DNA from: an uncultured Lachnospiraceae bacterium
GTDB taxonomy: Bacteria; Bacillota; Clostridia; Lachnospirales; Lachnospiraceae
Reading direction: 5' to 3'
DNA: 7,637 nt
Assembly: GCA_910584695.1 (NCBI GenBank)
Contig: CAJUBR010000102.1
Coordinates: 1-7,637 of the forward strand
The notes below the pieces were generated by a model. It was not told the origin of the DNA. It saw only the letters and a program-made list of their open reading frames with translations, and made no database searches. Position numbers and translations under genes: made by a program. Below are positions 1-6,470 of the stretch, one piece after another; position 1 is the stretch's first letter, and each line of letters begins with the position of its first letter.

Positions 1-1472
1 AAACCTTGATTTTCCAGTGTTTTCAAAAGTATCGTTATCTAACGTCAGCTTTTGAAAGACCGGAGTTTCAAAGAATGATACAGGATATTGAAAAAAAGGA
101 AGTAAACTGCGTTATTGTAAAGGATTTATCTCGATTTGGAAGGGATTATATTGATACCGGCAGATATCTGGAACGCTTTTTTCCGGAAATGGGGATACGT
201 TTTATATCACTGTCCGACGGAATCGACAGTATGAAACAGGCATATGACATGATGCTGCCGATAAAGAATATATTTAATGAACAATATGCCAGGGATATTT
301 CCCAGAAGATTCAGGCAACTTTAAAAACAAAACAGCGTTCCGGTGAATTTATAGGTTCTTTTGCAAGTTACGGGTATAAGAAATCAGAAGCAGATAAGAA
401 TAAACTGGTAATTGATGAGTATCCGGCAAGTATCGTAAAGAGAATATTTGAAATGTATATATCCGGGATTGGGAAACAAAAGATTGCAAGAATTCTTACG
501 AGGGAAGGAATCTTATGCCCTTCCGCATATAAAGAGCTTAATGGAGATAAATACAGAAACAGCAATTATAAGAATAGCACATATTGGACCTATTCAACTG
601 TGAACAGCATTCTACATAAAGAGATTTATATTGGGAATATGGTACAGGGGACGAAACACCAGACAATGAGAAGTCCCCAGGCAAGTGTTGACCGGAAGGA
701 CTGGATTGTTGTAGAGCAGACGCATGAACCGATTATTGATATGGATACATGGAATAAGGCACAGCATTTACTAACATGCCGTACCAGAGAATTAGATCTT
801 ACCACCAAACAAAGTATTTTTGCCGGAATGATAAGGTGTGGGGATTGTAATGCAGCGATGGCAAAAGTATCCTGGTCGAAAGCGGATGGAACAAAAGTGT
901 ATTCTTTCTATTGTGGAACCTATAAACGATATGGAAAACAGTATTGTACTCCACACACAATGCCGCTAGCAGTATTGGAAAGCATTGTGTTAGCAGATTT
1001 AAAAAAGATAATACAGAGCATAGATGATTTGGAAACTCTGGCAAGGGCACAAACAACAGGACATAAGCAGATTAACAAAAATACACGGCAATCCCAAATA
1101 ATACAGATAAAAGGGGAACTGGAAAAAGTAAGGAAGTGGAAGCAGTCTGTATACGAAGACTGGAAAGAAGATTTGATTACCAAAGAAGAATATATTTCTT
1201 ACAGACAGAATTATATAAAAAAGGAAGAGATGTTGTTAAAGCAGATCGGATGGTTGGAAGCATCTGGAAAAGAAGCTCAGAAGGATCCTTTTGAATCAGA
1301 ATGGGTAAAGAGGCTGCTACAGCTTAAGGATATTAAAGAGCTTGACCGCAGTATCATTGTTGAAATGATCGACAGCATATATGTTTACGAAAACCGGAAA
1401 ATCAAGATAGTTTATAATTTTACAGATGAATTAAAGGATTTGTTTGAAACAAATATGATTTTTCGCAATTAA
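1..1472 (+). CDS. Large serine recombinase (integrase) of a mobile element, 5'-partial
   Basis: Site-specific DNA recombinase that would integrate and excise the element whose right end lies here. Residue numbers count from a TTG at base 6, which is unlikely to be the true start. Visible parts are the end of the resolvase catalytic domain (FERPEFQRM at 17-25, then KDLSRFGRDYI at 39-49 with the conserved arginines), a Recombinase domain at about 115-260 (SYGYKK, WTYSTVNSILHKEIYIG, THEPI), a zinc ribbon with Cys278, Cys281, Cys303 and Cys314, a charged helical coiled-coil region at about 360-420, and a short C-terminal tail. The catalytic serine would lie upstream of the window. The DDG(Y/F)(S/T)GT motif expected just before FERP is absent; bases 2-22 read NLDFPVF in another frame, which hints at a frameshift. 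The family resembles the TndX/TnpX integrases of clostridial elements. The gene ends flush against the interrupted amidase. Confidence 0.9.
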   Translation, partial: TLIFQCFQKYRYLTSAFERPEFQRMIQDIEKKEVNCVIVKDLSRFGRDYIDTGRYLERFFPEMGIRFISLSDGIDSMKQAYDMMLPIKNIFNEQYARDISQKIQATLKTKQRSGEFIGSFASYGYKKSEADKNKLVIDEYPASIVKRIFEMYISGIGKQKIARILTREGILCPSAYKELNGDKYRNSNYKNSTYWTYSTVNSILHKEIYIGNMVQGTKHQTMRSPQASVDRKDWIVVEQTHEPIIDMDTWNKAQHLLTCRTRELDLTTKQSIFAGMIRCGDCNAAMAKVSWSKADGTKVYSFYCGTYKRYGKQYCTPHTMPLAVLESIVLADLKKIIQSIDDLETLARAQTTGHKQINKNTRQSQIIQIKGELEKVRKWKQSVYEDWKEDLITKEEYISYRQNYIKKEEMLLKQIGWLEASGKEAQKDPFESEWVKRLLQLKDIKELDRSIIVEMIDSIYVYENRKIKIVYNFTDELKDLFETNMIFRN

Positions 1473-1484
1473 CACCCTATACAT
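1473..1484. other. Inferred element/host junction (attR-like) inside the amidase gene
   Basis: The recombinase stop TAA at 1470-1472 is followed without a gap by amidase sequence. The reading frame at 1473 gives H-P-I-H-G-G, where the Amidase_3 family has (D)-P/A-G-H-G-G. The codons from CAT (1482) onward are normal amidase, while the Gly codon before it reads ATA and the preceding Asp codon reads CAC, so the crossover probably lies between 1473 and 1482. The short arms ACCC (1474-1477) and GGGT (1488-1491) form a weak inverted repeat around it. A GA dinucleotide, used by the Tn5397/Tn4451 recombinases, is not seen at the junction. The exact core cannot be fixed without the left end. Confidence 0.65.
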
Positions 1485-2210
1485 GGCGGGTATGACAATG
1501 GAGCAAGTTATAACGGTAGAAAGGAAAAGGATGATAATCTCAAACTGGCACTGGCTGTAGGAGAGAAGTTAAAACAGGATGGTTTTCCGGTGGTTTTCAC
1601 AAGGACAACAGATGTTTATCAAAGACCAATTGATAAAGCACGGATGGCAAATGAGAGCGGAGGCGATTATTTTGTGTCCTTCCATAGGAATTCAAGTCCC
1701 AATCCGAATACTTATAGCGGAGTGCAGACATTGGTCTATAATGACTCGGGGATACCAGCAGAGATGGCAAGGAATGTAAATGCAGAACTGGAAAAGGTGG
1801 GATTTAATAATTTGGGTGTATCGGTAAGGCCGGATTTAATCGTTTTAAGGCGTACAAAAATGCCGGCAATTTTAATTGAGGCAGGATTTATTAATACGGA
1901 TGCGGATAACCGGACATTCGATGAAAATTTTGATGAAATGGTGGACGCTATTGCAAAAGGAATAGAAGATACGGTGGGAACAGGGCAATCAGGAAAGGGA
2001 TTCGGAGTTCAGGTTGGTTTGTATCGGAGATATGAAAATGCAGAATATGCATTAAACAGGCTTTTAAATGAGGGATATAATGCACAAATCAGGGATTGGA
2101 ATGGGTACTATGCAGTAGTTGTAGGAAATGAGAGTACACTGGAAGGTGCAAGAGAGCTGGAACAACAGTTAAGCAGACTGGGATATGATACCTTGATTGT
2201 AAACTTATGA
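1473..2210 (+). pseudogene. N-acetylmuramoyl-L-alanine amidase (Amidase_3 + SPOR), 5' end cut off by the mobile element
   Basis: A zinc amidase that would cut the bond between MurNAc and L-Ala in peptidoglycan. The frame is open for 245 residues but begins at the element junction and has no start codon of its own before a GTG at 1590, which would omit two metal ligands. All catalytic positions survive in the fragment: His of HGG (1482-1484), Glu of GRKEKDD (1524-1526), His of SFHRNSS (1683-1685) and the catalytic Glu of ILIEAGF (1878-1880). From about 2001 the protein becomes a SPOR peptidoglycan-binding domain (FGVQVGLYRRY through YDTLIVNL). With the missing ten or so N-terminal residues the protein would be about 255 aa, the size and domain order of Bacillus CwlC, a mother-cell lytic amidase. 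The body shows no stops or decay, so the damage is only the insertion. Linking it to sporulation is inference; a vegetative or phage-type amidase is the alternative. Confidence 0.85.
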
Positions 2211-2213
2211 TGA

Positions 2214-2348
2214 TTTGTAACTGTTCAGTTATAAGCTTTGCTTTACTATGTGTTCTCTTTCCTACGGCAGGTGCGTATATGATTAAAAAAATAAGCTGTT
2301 GGCAGACGGGCTGATACCGTATATTGTTTGAAACTGAACAGTTACAAA
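2214..2348. mobile_element. MITE-like element with perfect 17-bp terminal inverted repeats
   Basis: Bases 2214-2230 (TTTGTAACTGTTCAGTT) are the exact reverse complement of 2332-2348, with 101 bp between them. The interior has no ORF. It carries two copies of ATAAGCT (2231-2237 and 2291-2297) and a small internal complement (TACGG 2263-2267, CCGTA 2317-2321), so the RNA could fold into one long hairpin. Its left arm begins four bases after the amidase stop. No clear target-site duplication is visible. Perfect distant arms with a non-coding interior suggest a miniature inverted-repeat transposable element. An alternative is a large stem-loop serving as terminator of the amidase gene. Copy number cannot be judged from this window. 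Confidence 0.5.
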
Positions 2349-2397
2349 AATTTTAAGAAAAATTTTAGAAAATAGGGATAGAATTCTTATATGATTG

Positions 2398-2406
2398 TGT
2401 TATACT
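2398..2406 (+). promoter_or_regulatory. Extended -10 promoter for the polysaccharide deacetylase
   Basis: TGTTATACT is an extended -10 (TGn followed by TATACT at 2401-2406). No good -35 hexamer sits 17 bp upstream (ATAGAA at 2378-2383), which fits a TGn-dependent vegetative promoter. Transcription would begin near 2413 and leave a leader of about 100 nt before the ATG at 2516. Confidence 0.5.
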
Positions 2407-2515
2407 TAAGAAAGAAAACATGGTTTACATAATGATATTGGCAGGAGAAAAGATTTTGTGCCAGTATGAATAAAATGTAAGCTTTGTTGGCAAAAAGAAA
2501 AAGGAATGTGATAGC

Positions 2516-3559
2516 ATGAATATACAAAAGATCTTTAAAAGAGCGAAGGATTCTCTAAGGAGAACGGTAATTCCTTTTAACCGAAAGATAAGAGAAAAAT
2601 TTTCAAGGCATGATAGGGGCTTTTTGATAAATAGGAAAAAGGATGAATATGGATATTTAGAAGAAGAATCCTTTAGAGATAAAATAAGAAAAATAAATAT
2701 AGATTCAAAAGTTTTTTATACGGTTTTTATTGTTGCAGCAAGTCTTTTTTGTATTATAATTTCACAGATATCACCGGACAGCAGATTTCGTACGTGGTAT
2801 CACAGCTTGAAGAATAAACCGATTATCAGTAAGGGAATACAGCTTACAGAGGGGAAGAGCGTGATAGATCAGCAGACCGGTACTTTTTTAACATATTACC
2901 GTTTTCAGGGATTTGGGGAAAGTGACCCTACCCATATTGATTCAAAAGCACCGATGATAGCATTGACATTTGATGATGGACCGAATCCATCCAGTACCCA
3001 GCGTATACTAGACGTATTGGATGCAAATTATTCTCATGCGACTTTTTTTGTAGTAGGAACAAATGCAGAAAATTATCCGGATATGCTGAAAGCAATTTCG
3101 GCATCCGGATGTGAGCTTGGGAATCATAGTTATAATCATAAAGATTTGACGACACTGAGTACATCGGATGTGGAGGAGCAGATTGAAAAGGTAAACCGGG
3201 CCGTTAAGAAGGCAACAGGAGAAAATACTACTGTAATTCGTCCACCGTATGGTGCATATAATGATAAGGTTATAAAACAGTTAGAGGAACCGGTCATTTT
3301 GTGGGATTTAGATACAGAAGACTGGGAAAGCAGAAATGCAAAGAAAATTGTAGATGCAGTAATGTCTCAGGTGAAAGACGGAGACATTGTTCTAATGCAT
3401 GATATTTATGATTCTACAGCAGAAGCGGTTGAAATTCTGATTCCCAAGTTAAAAGAACAGGGATATCAGGTTGTATCTGTCAGTGAATTGGCAAAATATA
3501 AAGGAAAAACATTGGAATTAGATAAAGCATATGGAAAAATTGGTGGAACTGCCGAATAG
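2516..3559 (+). CDS. Membrane-anchored polysaccharide deacetylase (NodB/CE4, PgdA-like)
   Basis: Predicted metal-dependent deacetylase that removes acetyl groups from N-acetylglucosamine in peptidoglycan or a related wall glycan, which in known PgdA proteins gives lysozyme resistance. The 347-aa protein has a very basic cytoplasmic tail (1-64), one membrane helix (about 66-85, VFYTVFIVAASLFCIIIS), a linker to about 143, and an extracellular NodB domain (about 145-325). All CE4 motifs are present: TFDDGP (151-156, Asp153 base and Asp154 metal ligand), NHSYNH (His204 and His208 metal ligands), RPPYG (242-246), the DLDTEDW region (264-270) and LMHD (His295). The ATG is chosen because AAGGAA (2501-2506) lies 9 nt upstream. 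The gene appears monocistronic, with its own promoter before it and a separate promoter after it. The substrate is inferred from the family; xylan or chitin deacetylases share the same motifs, but the anchoring and basic tail favour a wall role. Confidence 0.9.
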   Translation: MNIQKIFKRAKDSLRRTVIPFNRKIREKFSRHDRGFLINRKKDEYGYLEEESFRDKIRKINIDSKVFYTVFIVAASLFCIIISQISPDSRFRTWYHSLKNKPIISKGIQLTEGKSVIDQQTGTFLTYYRFQGFGESDPTHIDSKAPMIALTFDDGPNPSSTQRILDVLDANYSHATFFVVGTNAENYPDMLKAISASGCELGNHSYNHKDLTTLSTSDVEEQIEKVNRAVKKATGENTTVIRPPYGAYNDKVIKQLEEPVILWDLDTEDWESRNAKKIVDAVMSQVKDGDIVLMHDIYDSTAEAVEILIPKLKEQGYQVVSVSELAKYKGKTLELDKAYGKIGGTAE

Positions 3560-3610
3560 CCAAATATCCCGTAGCAAGCTTGATATGCAGTGAAATTGGG
3601 GAATATTCGG
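3560..3610 (+). terminator. Possible stem-loop after the deacetylase gene
   Basis: CCAAATATCCC (3560-3570), directly after the stop codon, can pair with 3599-3610 (GGGAATATTCGG) with one mismatch and one bulged A across a 28-nt loop. Only TTTA follows it, so it is a poor match to an intrinsic terminator. Confidence 0.25.
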
Positions 3611-3666
3611 TTTACATTCCGCTATGGTCCATGCTGAACAAGTTTTACTGGCAAAAAGAGTTGAAT

Positions 3667-3695
3667 TTGCACCATTTGGGACTGTGTGGTATAAT
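3667..3695 (+). promoter_or_regulatory. Strong sigma-A promoter for the GH13 gene
   Basis: TTGCAC (3667-3672), a 17-bp spacer and TATAAT (3690-3695) match the vegetative consensus closely, and TGG just before the -10 adds an extended -10. Transcription would start near 3702 and give a leader of about 100 nt before the ATG at 3802. No clear catabolite-repression (cre) site with a central CG was found around it. Confidence 0.7.
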
Positions 3696-3788
3696 GCAGA
3701 TGGAAATAGCAACTTTAACAATACAGTTTCTAAAGTCAGCAAGAGGGCAAGTGGCATTCCAAAAGCTGATGGACAGAAACGATGACAC

Positions 3789-3795
3789 AGGAGGA
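3789..3795 (+). promoter_or_regulatory. Ribosome binding site that fixes the GH13 start
   Basis: AGGAGGA lies 6 nt before the ATG at 3802. It decides the start in favour of 3802 over a TTG at 3580 in the same frame, which would add 74 residues unlike any GH13 enzyme and would start upstream of the promoter. Confidence 0.85.
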
Positions 3796-3801
3796 CAGAT
3801 T

Positions 3802-5112
3802 ATGTGGGCTTATGAAAGTGTTTTTTATCAGATTTATCCGTTGGGTTTTTGCGGTGCACCTTTTGAAAACGATGGAAATCAGGAATCACGTATTTTAAAA
3901 GTGATAGACTGGATTCCACATATTGAAAAATTAGGAGCGAATGCTATTTATTTTTCACCTGTTTTTGAATCGGATACACATGGATATAATACAAGAGATT
4001 ATACAAAAATTGATTGCAGACTTGGTACGAATGATGACTTTAAGAAGGTATGTGACAAGCTTCATGAAGCAGGAATTAAGGTTGTGTTAGACGGTGTTTT
4101 TAATCATGTAGGGCGAGGGTTCTGGGCATTTCAGGATGTTTTGCAAAACAGGGAAAATTCTCAATACCGGGATTGGTTTCATATTGATTTTGGAGGGAAT
4201 TCTAATTATAATGATGGCCTTTGGTATGAGGGCTGGGAAGGCAATTATGATTTAGTAAAGTTGAATCTTAGAAATGAAGCGGTGATTCAGCATATTTTTG
4301 ACGCTGTAAATGGCTGGGTTCAGGAATTTCATATAGATGGTCTTCGTCTTGATGTAGCATATTGTCTGGACAAGGATTTTTTAAAGAGACTCCGGCAGTT
4401 TACTGATTCTTTAAAAGAAGAATTCTTCCTTGTAGGAGAAACCCTGCATGGGGATTATAACCAATGGGCAAATGATGAGATGTGCCATTCTGTCACGAAT
4501 TATGAATGCTATAAGGGATTGTTCTCTAGCTTTAACAGTATGAATATGTTTGAAATCTGCCATTCTTTAGGAAGACAGTTTGGACCAGAGGATTGGACGC
4601 TATATAAGGGAAAACATTTACTTTCTTTTGTGGATAATCATGACGTTTCCCGTATTGCAAGTAATCTGGGTAATGAGAAGCACCTTCCGCTTATTTACGC
4701 AATGACATTTGGCATGCCTGGTATTCCGTGTATATATTATGGAAGTGAATGGGGAGCAAAAGCACATAAAAATGAAGGTGATCCGGCACTTCGTGCCTGT
4801 TTTGAAAAGCCGGAATTTAATGACCTTTCTGAGTGGATTTCTAAGCTTGCCGAAGCTAAGAAAAACAGCAAGGCACTAAATTATGGAGCATATCGTTCTG
4901 TTGTGTTGACAAATCACCAGTGTATTTTTGAGCGTGCCTGCGAAGGGGAACGTGTTCTGGTAGCAATTAATGCATCGGATCAGGCATATACAGCACATTT
5001 TGATGCCGGTTGCGGCATGGCTGAGGATTTAATCACGGGAGAATCCCATGATTTTGGTGGAGGCAGTGAATTACCTCCGTATTCTGCATATTTCTGGAAG
5101 ATGGAAAGATAG
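3802..5112 (+). CDS. Intracellular GH13 alpha-amylase-family glucan hydrolase
   Basis: Predicted alpha-glucosidic-bond hydrolase acting on malto-oligosaccharides, glycogen or cyclodextrin-like glucans in the cytosol; there is no signal peptide. The 436-aa protein is a (beta/alpha)8 barrel beginning almost at once (YQIYPLGF at 9-16), so it lacks the N-terminal CBM34-type domain of neopullulanases. The four conserved regions are present: DGVFNH (97-102), GLRLDVAYC with nucleophile Asp184, VGETLHGDY with acid/base Glu213, and FVDNHD (276-281) with the transition-state Asp281. THGYN (59-63) is the usual active-site loop. A short C-terminal beta domain (from about 365) ends in PPYSAYFWKM, typical of the GH13 family. 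It probably has its own transcript from the promoter at 3667-3695. The exact specificity (maltodextrin glucosidase, cyclomaltodextrinase or alpha-amylase) cannot be assigned from sequence. Confidence 0.9.
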   Translation: MWAYESVFYQIYPLGFCGAPFENDGNQESRILKVIDWIPHIEKLGANAIYFSPVFESDTHGYNTRDYTKIDCRLGTNDDFKKVCDKLHEAGIKVVLDGVFNHVGRGFWAFQDVLQNRENSQYRDWFHIDFGGNSNYNDGLWYEGWEGNYDLVKLNLRNEAVIQHIFDAVNGWVQEFHIDGLRLDVAYCLDKDFLKRLRQFTDSLKEEFFLVGETLHGDYNQWANDEMCHSVTNYECYKGLFSSFNSMNMFEICHSLGRQFGPEDWTLYKGKHLLSFVDNHDVSRIASNLGNEKHLPLIYAMTFGMPGIPCIYYGSEWGAKAHKNEGDPALRACFEKPEFNDLSEWISKLAEAKKNSKALNYGAYRSVVLTNHQCIFERACEGERVLVAINASDQAYTAHFDAGCGMAEDLITGESHDFGGGSELPPYSAYFWKMER

Positions 5113-5127
5113 ATTATATCATTTTTC

Positions 5128-5243
5128 CACGGGCAACGAGCCAAGCGTGCTTGCATGCACATTTGGCGACTGCCGTGAGGGGTGTTAAGTGCCGATGGCA
5201 CTTGTTTAGAGTAGGCAACATACCCCGTTGCTTGCAACGGGGG
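5128..5243. repeat. Structured intergenic element: nested stem plus two hairpins
   Basis: GC-richer than its surroundings and highly self-complementary. Part one is a nested stem: CACGG-CA (5128-5135, one bulged G) with TGCCGTG (5171-5177), inside it GCCAA (5140-5144) with TTGGC (5163-5167), and inside that GTGC (5147-5150) with GCAC (5157-5160) closing the loop TTGCAT. Part two is AAGTGCC-GAT-GGCACTT (5187-5203). Part three is CCCCGTTGC-TT-GCAACGGGG (5223-5242). GCTTGCA recurs at 5149-5155 and 5230-5236, and GGCAAC at 5132-5137 and 5214-5219. No coding frame explains it. It may be a REP/palindrome-associated element of the IS200/IS605 kind, a structured non-coding RNA, or a leader of the next gene. 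I do not recognise a named family. Confidence 0.6.
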
Positions 5244-5249
5244 TTGATT
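5223..5249 (+). terminator. Hairpin that may terminate the GH13 transcript
   Basis: A perfect 8- to 9-bp GC-rich stem (5223-5231 with 5234-5242) is followed by GTTGATTT, a weak U-tract. It is the third hairpin of the structured element and the only terminator-like signal between the GH13 gene and the next gene. The poor U-run keeps confidence low. Confidence 0.35.
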
Positions 5250-5292
5250 TGTCTAGAAGTCAGAATTAAACAAGAAACCGAGGAAAAATGAT

Positions 5293-5988
5293 ATGAAAAA
5301 ACCGATGAGGTTAACTATAATTTCGTTGATATTATATTTTTTACAATCACTTATTTGTGGTATTTTAATAGGAACACTAAAGGCAAACGAAATTTTTGCT
5401 GAAATTATCAGTACATTTTTGGTATTAGCAATCGTATTTTTTATGATAAGAAAAAAAGAAACGTTATCATATTTTGGAATATGTGTATGGGAATGTGATA
5501 ATTTCTTTAAAGCACATTTCCTTCTTTTTCTTGTTCCCCTTGTTAATCTACCGTATTTATTTTCGGGTGCAAAAATAAATATAGCATCAGCCATTATTAG
5601 TAGTATTTTTATTGGAATAATGGAAGAATTGATTTTTAGGAGCTTTTTATGCCGTTTAATTGAGCAAATATCCGATAAAAATAAAGCAATTATAATTTCA
5701 AGTATGATATTCGGATGTTTGCATCTTATTAATATCGGAAAGTATCCTTTAGTATATGTTTTGCTTCAAGTATTGTATGCTTTCGCAATTGGTATAGCAT
5801 TTGCTGTCGTTTTCTATAAAACCAAAAGTATACTAATTTGTATTATGATACATGTAATAGTGGATTTTTTAGGAACATTTGAACTGGAGCCGATATTGAT
5901 AGCAGAGGTTATTGGGACTATAATATGCAGCTTTTGTGCAGTGTTTTATTATTTTTTATATAGGAAAACGAGCAGGTTAACTTCATAA
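5293..5988 (+). CDS. CPBP-family intramembrane metalloprotease (CAAX/Abi type)
   Basis: A 231-aa, very hydrophobic protein with about six to eight predicted membrane helices (for example 8-28, 37-52, 74-90, 97-110, 132-147, 155-176, 178-195, 200-223). It carries the CPBP signature: MEELIFR (Glu111, Glu112, Arg116), FGCLH (His144) and HVIVDF (His187, Asp191), the metal site of the Rce1-like glutamic intramembrane proteases. Known members include eukaryotic prenyl-protein peptidases and bacterial proteins linked to bacteriocin immunity or maturation, but no bacteriocin gene is visible here. The ATG is supported by GAGGA (5280-5284), 8 nt upstream. The gene is noticeably AT-rich next to the GH13 gene, which fits acquired accessory DNA. 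No convincing promoter is seen between the structured element and the start. The substrate is unknown. Confidence 0.88.
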   Translation: MKKPMRLTIISLILYFLQSLICGILIGTLKANEIFAEIISTFLVLAIVFFMIRKKETLSYFGICVWECDNFFKAHFLLFLVPLVNLPYLFSGAKINIASAIISSIFIGIMEELIFRSFLCRLIEQISDKNKAIIISSMIFGCLHLINIGKYPLVYVLLQVLYAFAIGIAFAVVFYKTKSILICIMIHVIVDFLGTFELEPILIAEVIGTIICSFCAVFYYFLYRKTSRLTS

Positions 5989-6081
5989 TTTGTCGGGGAG
6001 TACAATATATCATCAAAGAGTCAGACGCCGAGACGTGGAGCCAATAGACTTACAAGAAATCAAAGTTTAAAGGAGAAAAGT

Positions 6082-6381
6082 ATGTTTGAGAAGAAGGAAA
6101 TTATCTTTAGTGAAACACTTGGGGTTTGTCAAGTAGCAGAACTTACGAAATTATCGGCAAAGAATGGTGAACCGATATTGTATTATGGACTCCGTTCCAT
6201 ATCAGATAAGAAGAAAGTTTCCTATATTCCGGTAGAACATCATAAAGTACAGTTGAGACCTTTGATTTCCTTAGAGGAAGCAAAAAGATTATCAGAGGGA
6301 CCTCGGGATCAGTTAAATGAATTTCAGCGGATAGAAATTGAGTATGTGCTAGCAAATGCAAAATCAGTAAAAGGCAAATAG
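6082..6381 (+). CDS. Small CarD_N-domain protein (CarD/TRCF RNAP-interacting-like)
   Basis: A 99-aa protein whose first 65 or so residues resemble the CarD/TRCF RNA-polymerase-interacting domain: a start of the FEKKEIIF type, LGVCQV (13-18), LYYGLRS (33-39) and the strand YIPVEHHKVQLRPLIS (48-63), followed by EEAKRL. The remaining 30 residues are a charged helix (EFQRIEIEYVLANAK). CarD proteins bind the RNAP beta subunit and, through a larger helical C-terminal domain, stabilise the open promoter complex. Here that DNA-contacting domain would be minimal or absent. Clostridia often carry several short paralogues of this type. AAGGAG (6070-6075), 6 nt before the ATG, supports the start. It lies 93 bp after the CPBP gene on the same strand and may be co-transcribed. 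Regulator function is inferred from the family. Confidence 0.7.
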   Translation: MFEKKEIIFSETLGVCQVAELTKLSAKNGEPILYYGLRSISDKKKVSYIPVEHHKVQLRPLISLEEAKRLSEGPRDQLNEFQRIEIEYVLANAKSVKGK

Positions 6382-6470
6382 GATTAGGCGGCATGGATAA
6401 TAAAATAAATCGAAAATTTCTTTTGCGGAATAGGTTATAACAAAATTAGTATTGTTTTGGTAAGTAAAAA

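Noticed and set aside
368..1183. Several minus-strand open frames opposite the recombinase
   Set aside because: They are shadows of the recombinase frame, with no ribosome sites and no recognisable protein features.
1590..2210. Amidase read as an intact gene starting at the GTG at 1590
   Set aside because: That start would remove the first zinc-binding His and the second ligand Glu. The frame is open back to 1473 with clear amidase sequence, so this is a 5'-truncated gene.
2441..2495. TTGGCA/TGCCA complements and a repeated TTGGCA in the deacetylase leader
   Set aside because: Only five to six bases each, with no consistent fold or known regulatory motif.
3580..3801. N-terminal extension of the GH13 gene from a TTG at 3580
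   Set aside because: The added 74 residues do not resemble a GH13 N-terminus, the strong promoter at 3667-3695 lies inside, and AGGAGGA sits directly before the ATG at 3802.
4980..5594. Minus-strand frames over the end of GH13, the structured element and the start of the CPBP gene
   Set aside because: They run through the hairpin element and opposite two strong genes, and their composition is not protein-like.
5989..6081. In-frame upstream extension of the CarD_N gene, open back to the CPBP stop
   Set aside because: There is no ATG, GTG or TTG start codon in that frame before 6082, and AAGGAG is correctly placed for the ATG at 6082. The openness is probably chance.
6393..6440. A 15-codon mini-ORF before the 164-aa gene
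   Set aside because: Too short and without a convincing ribosome site. It shares the frame of the next gene but is separated from it by stop codons.
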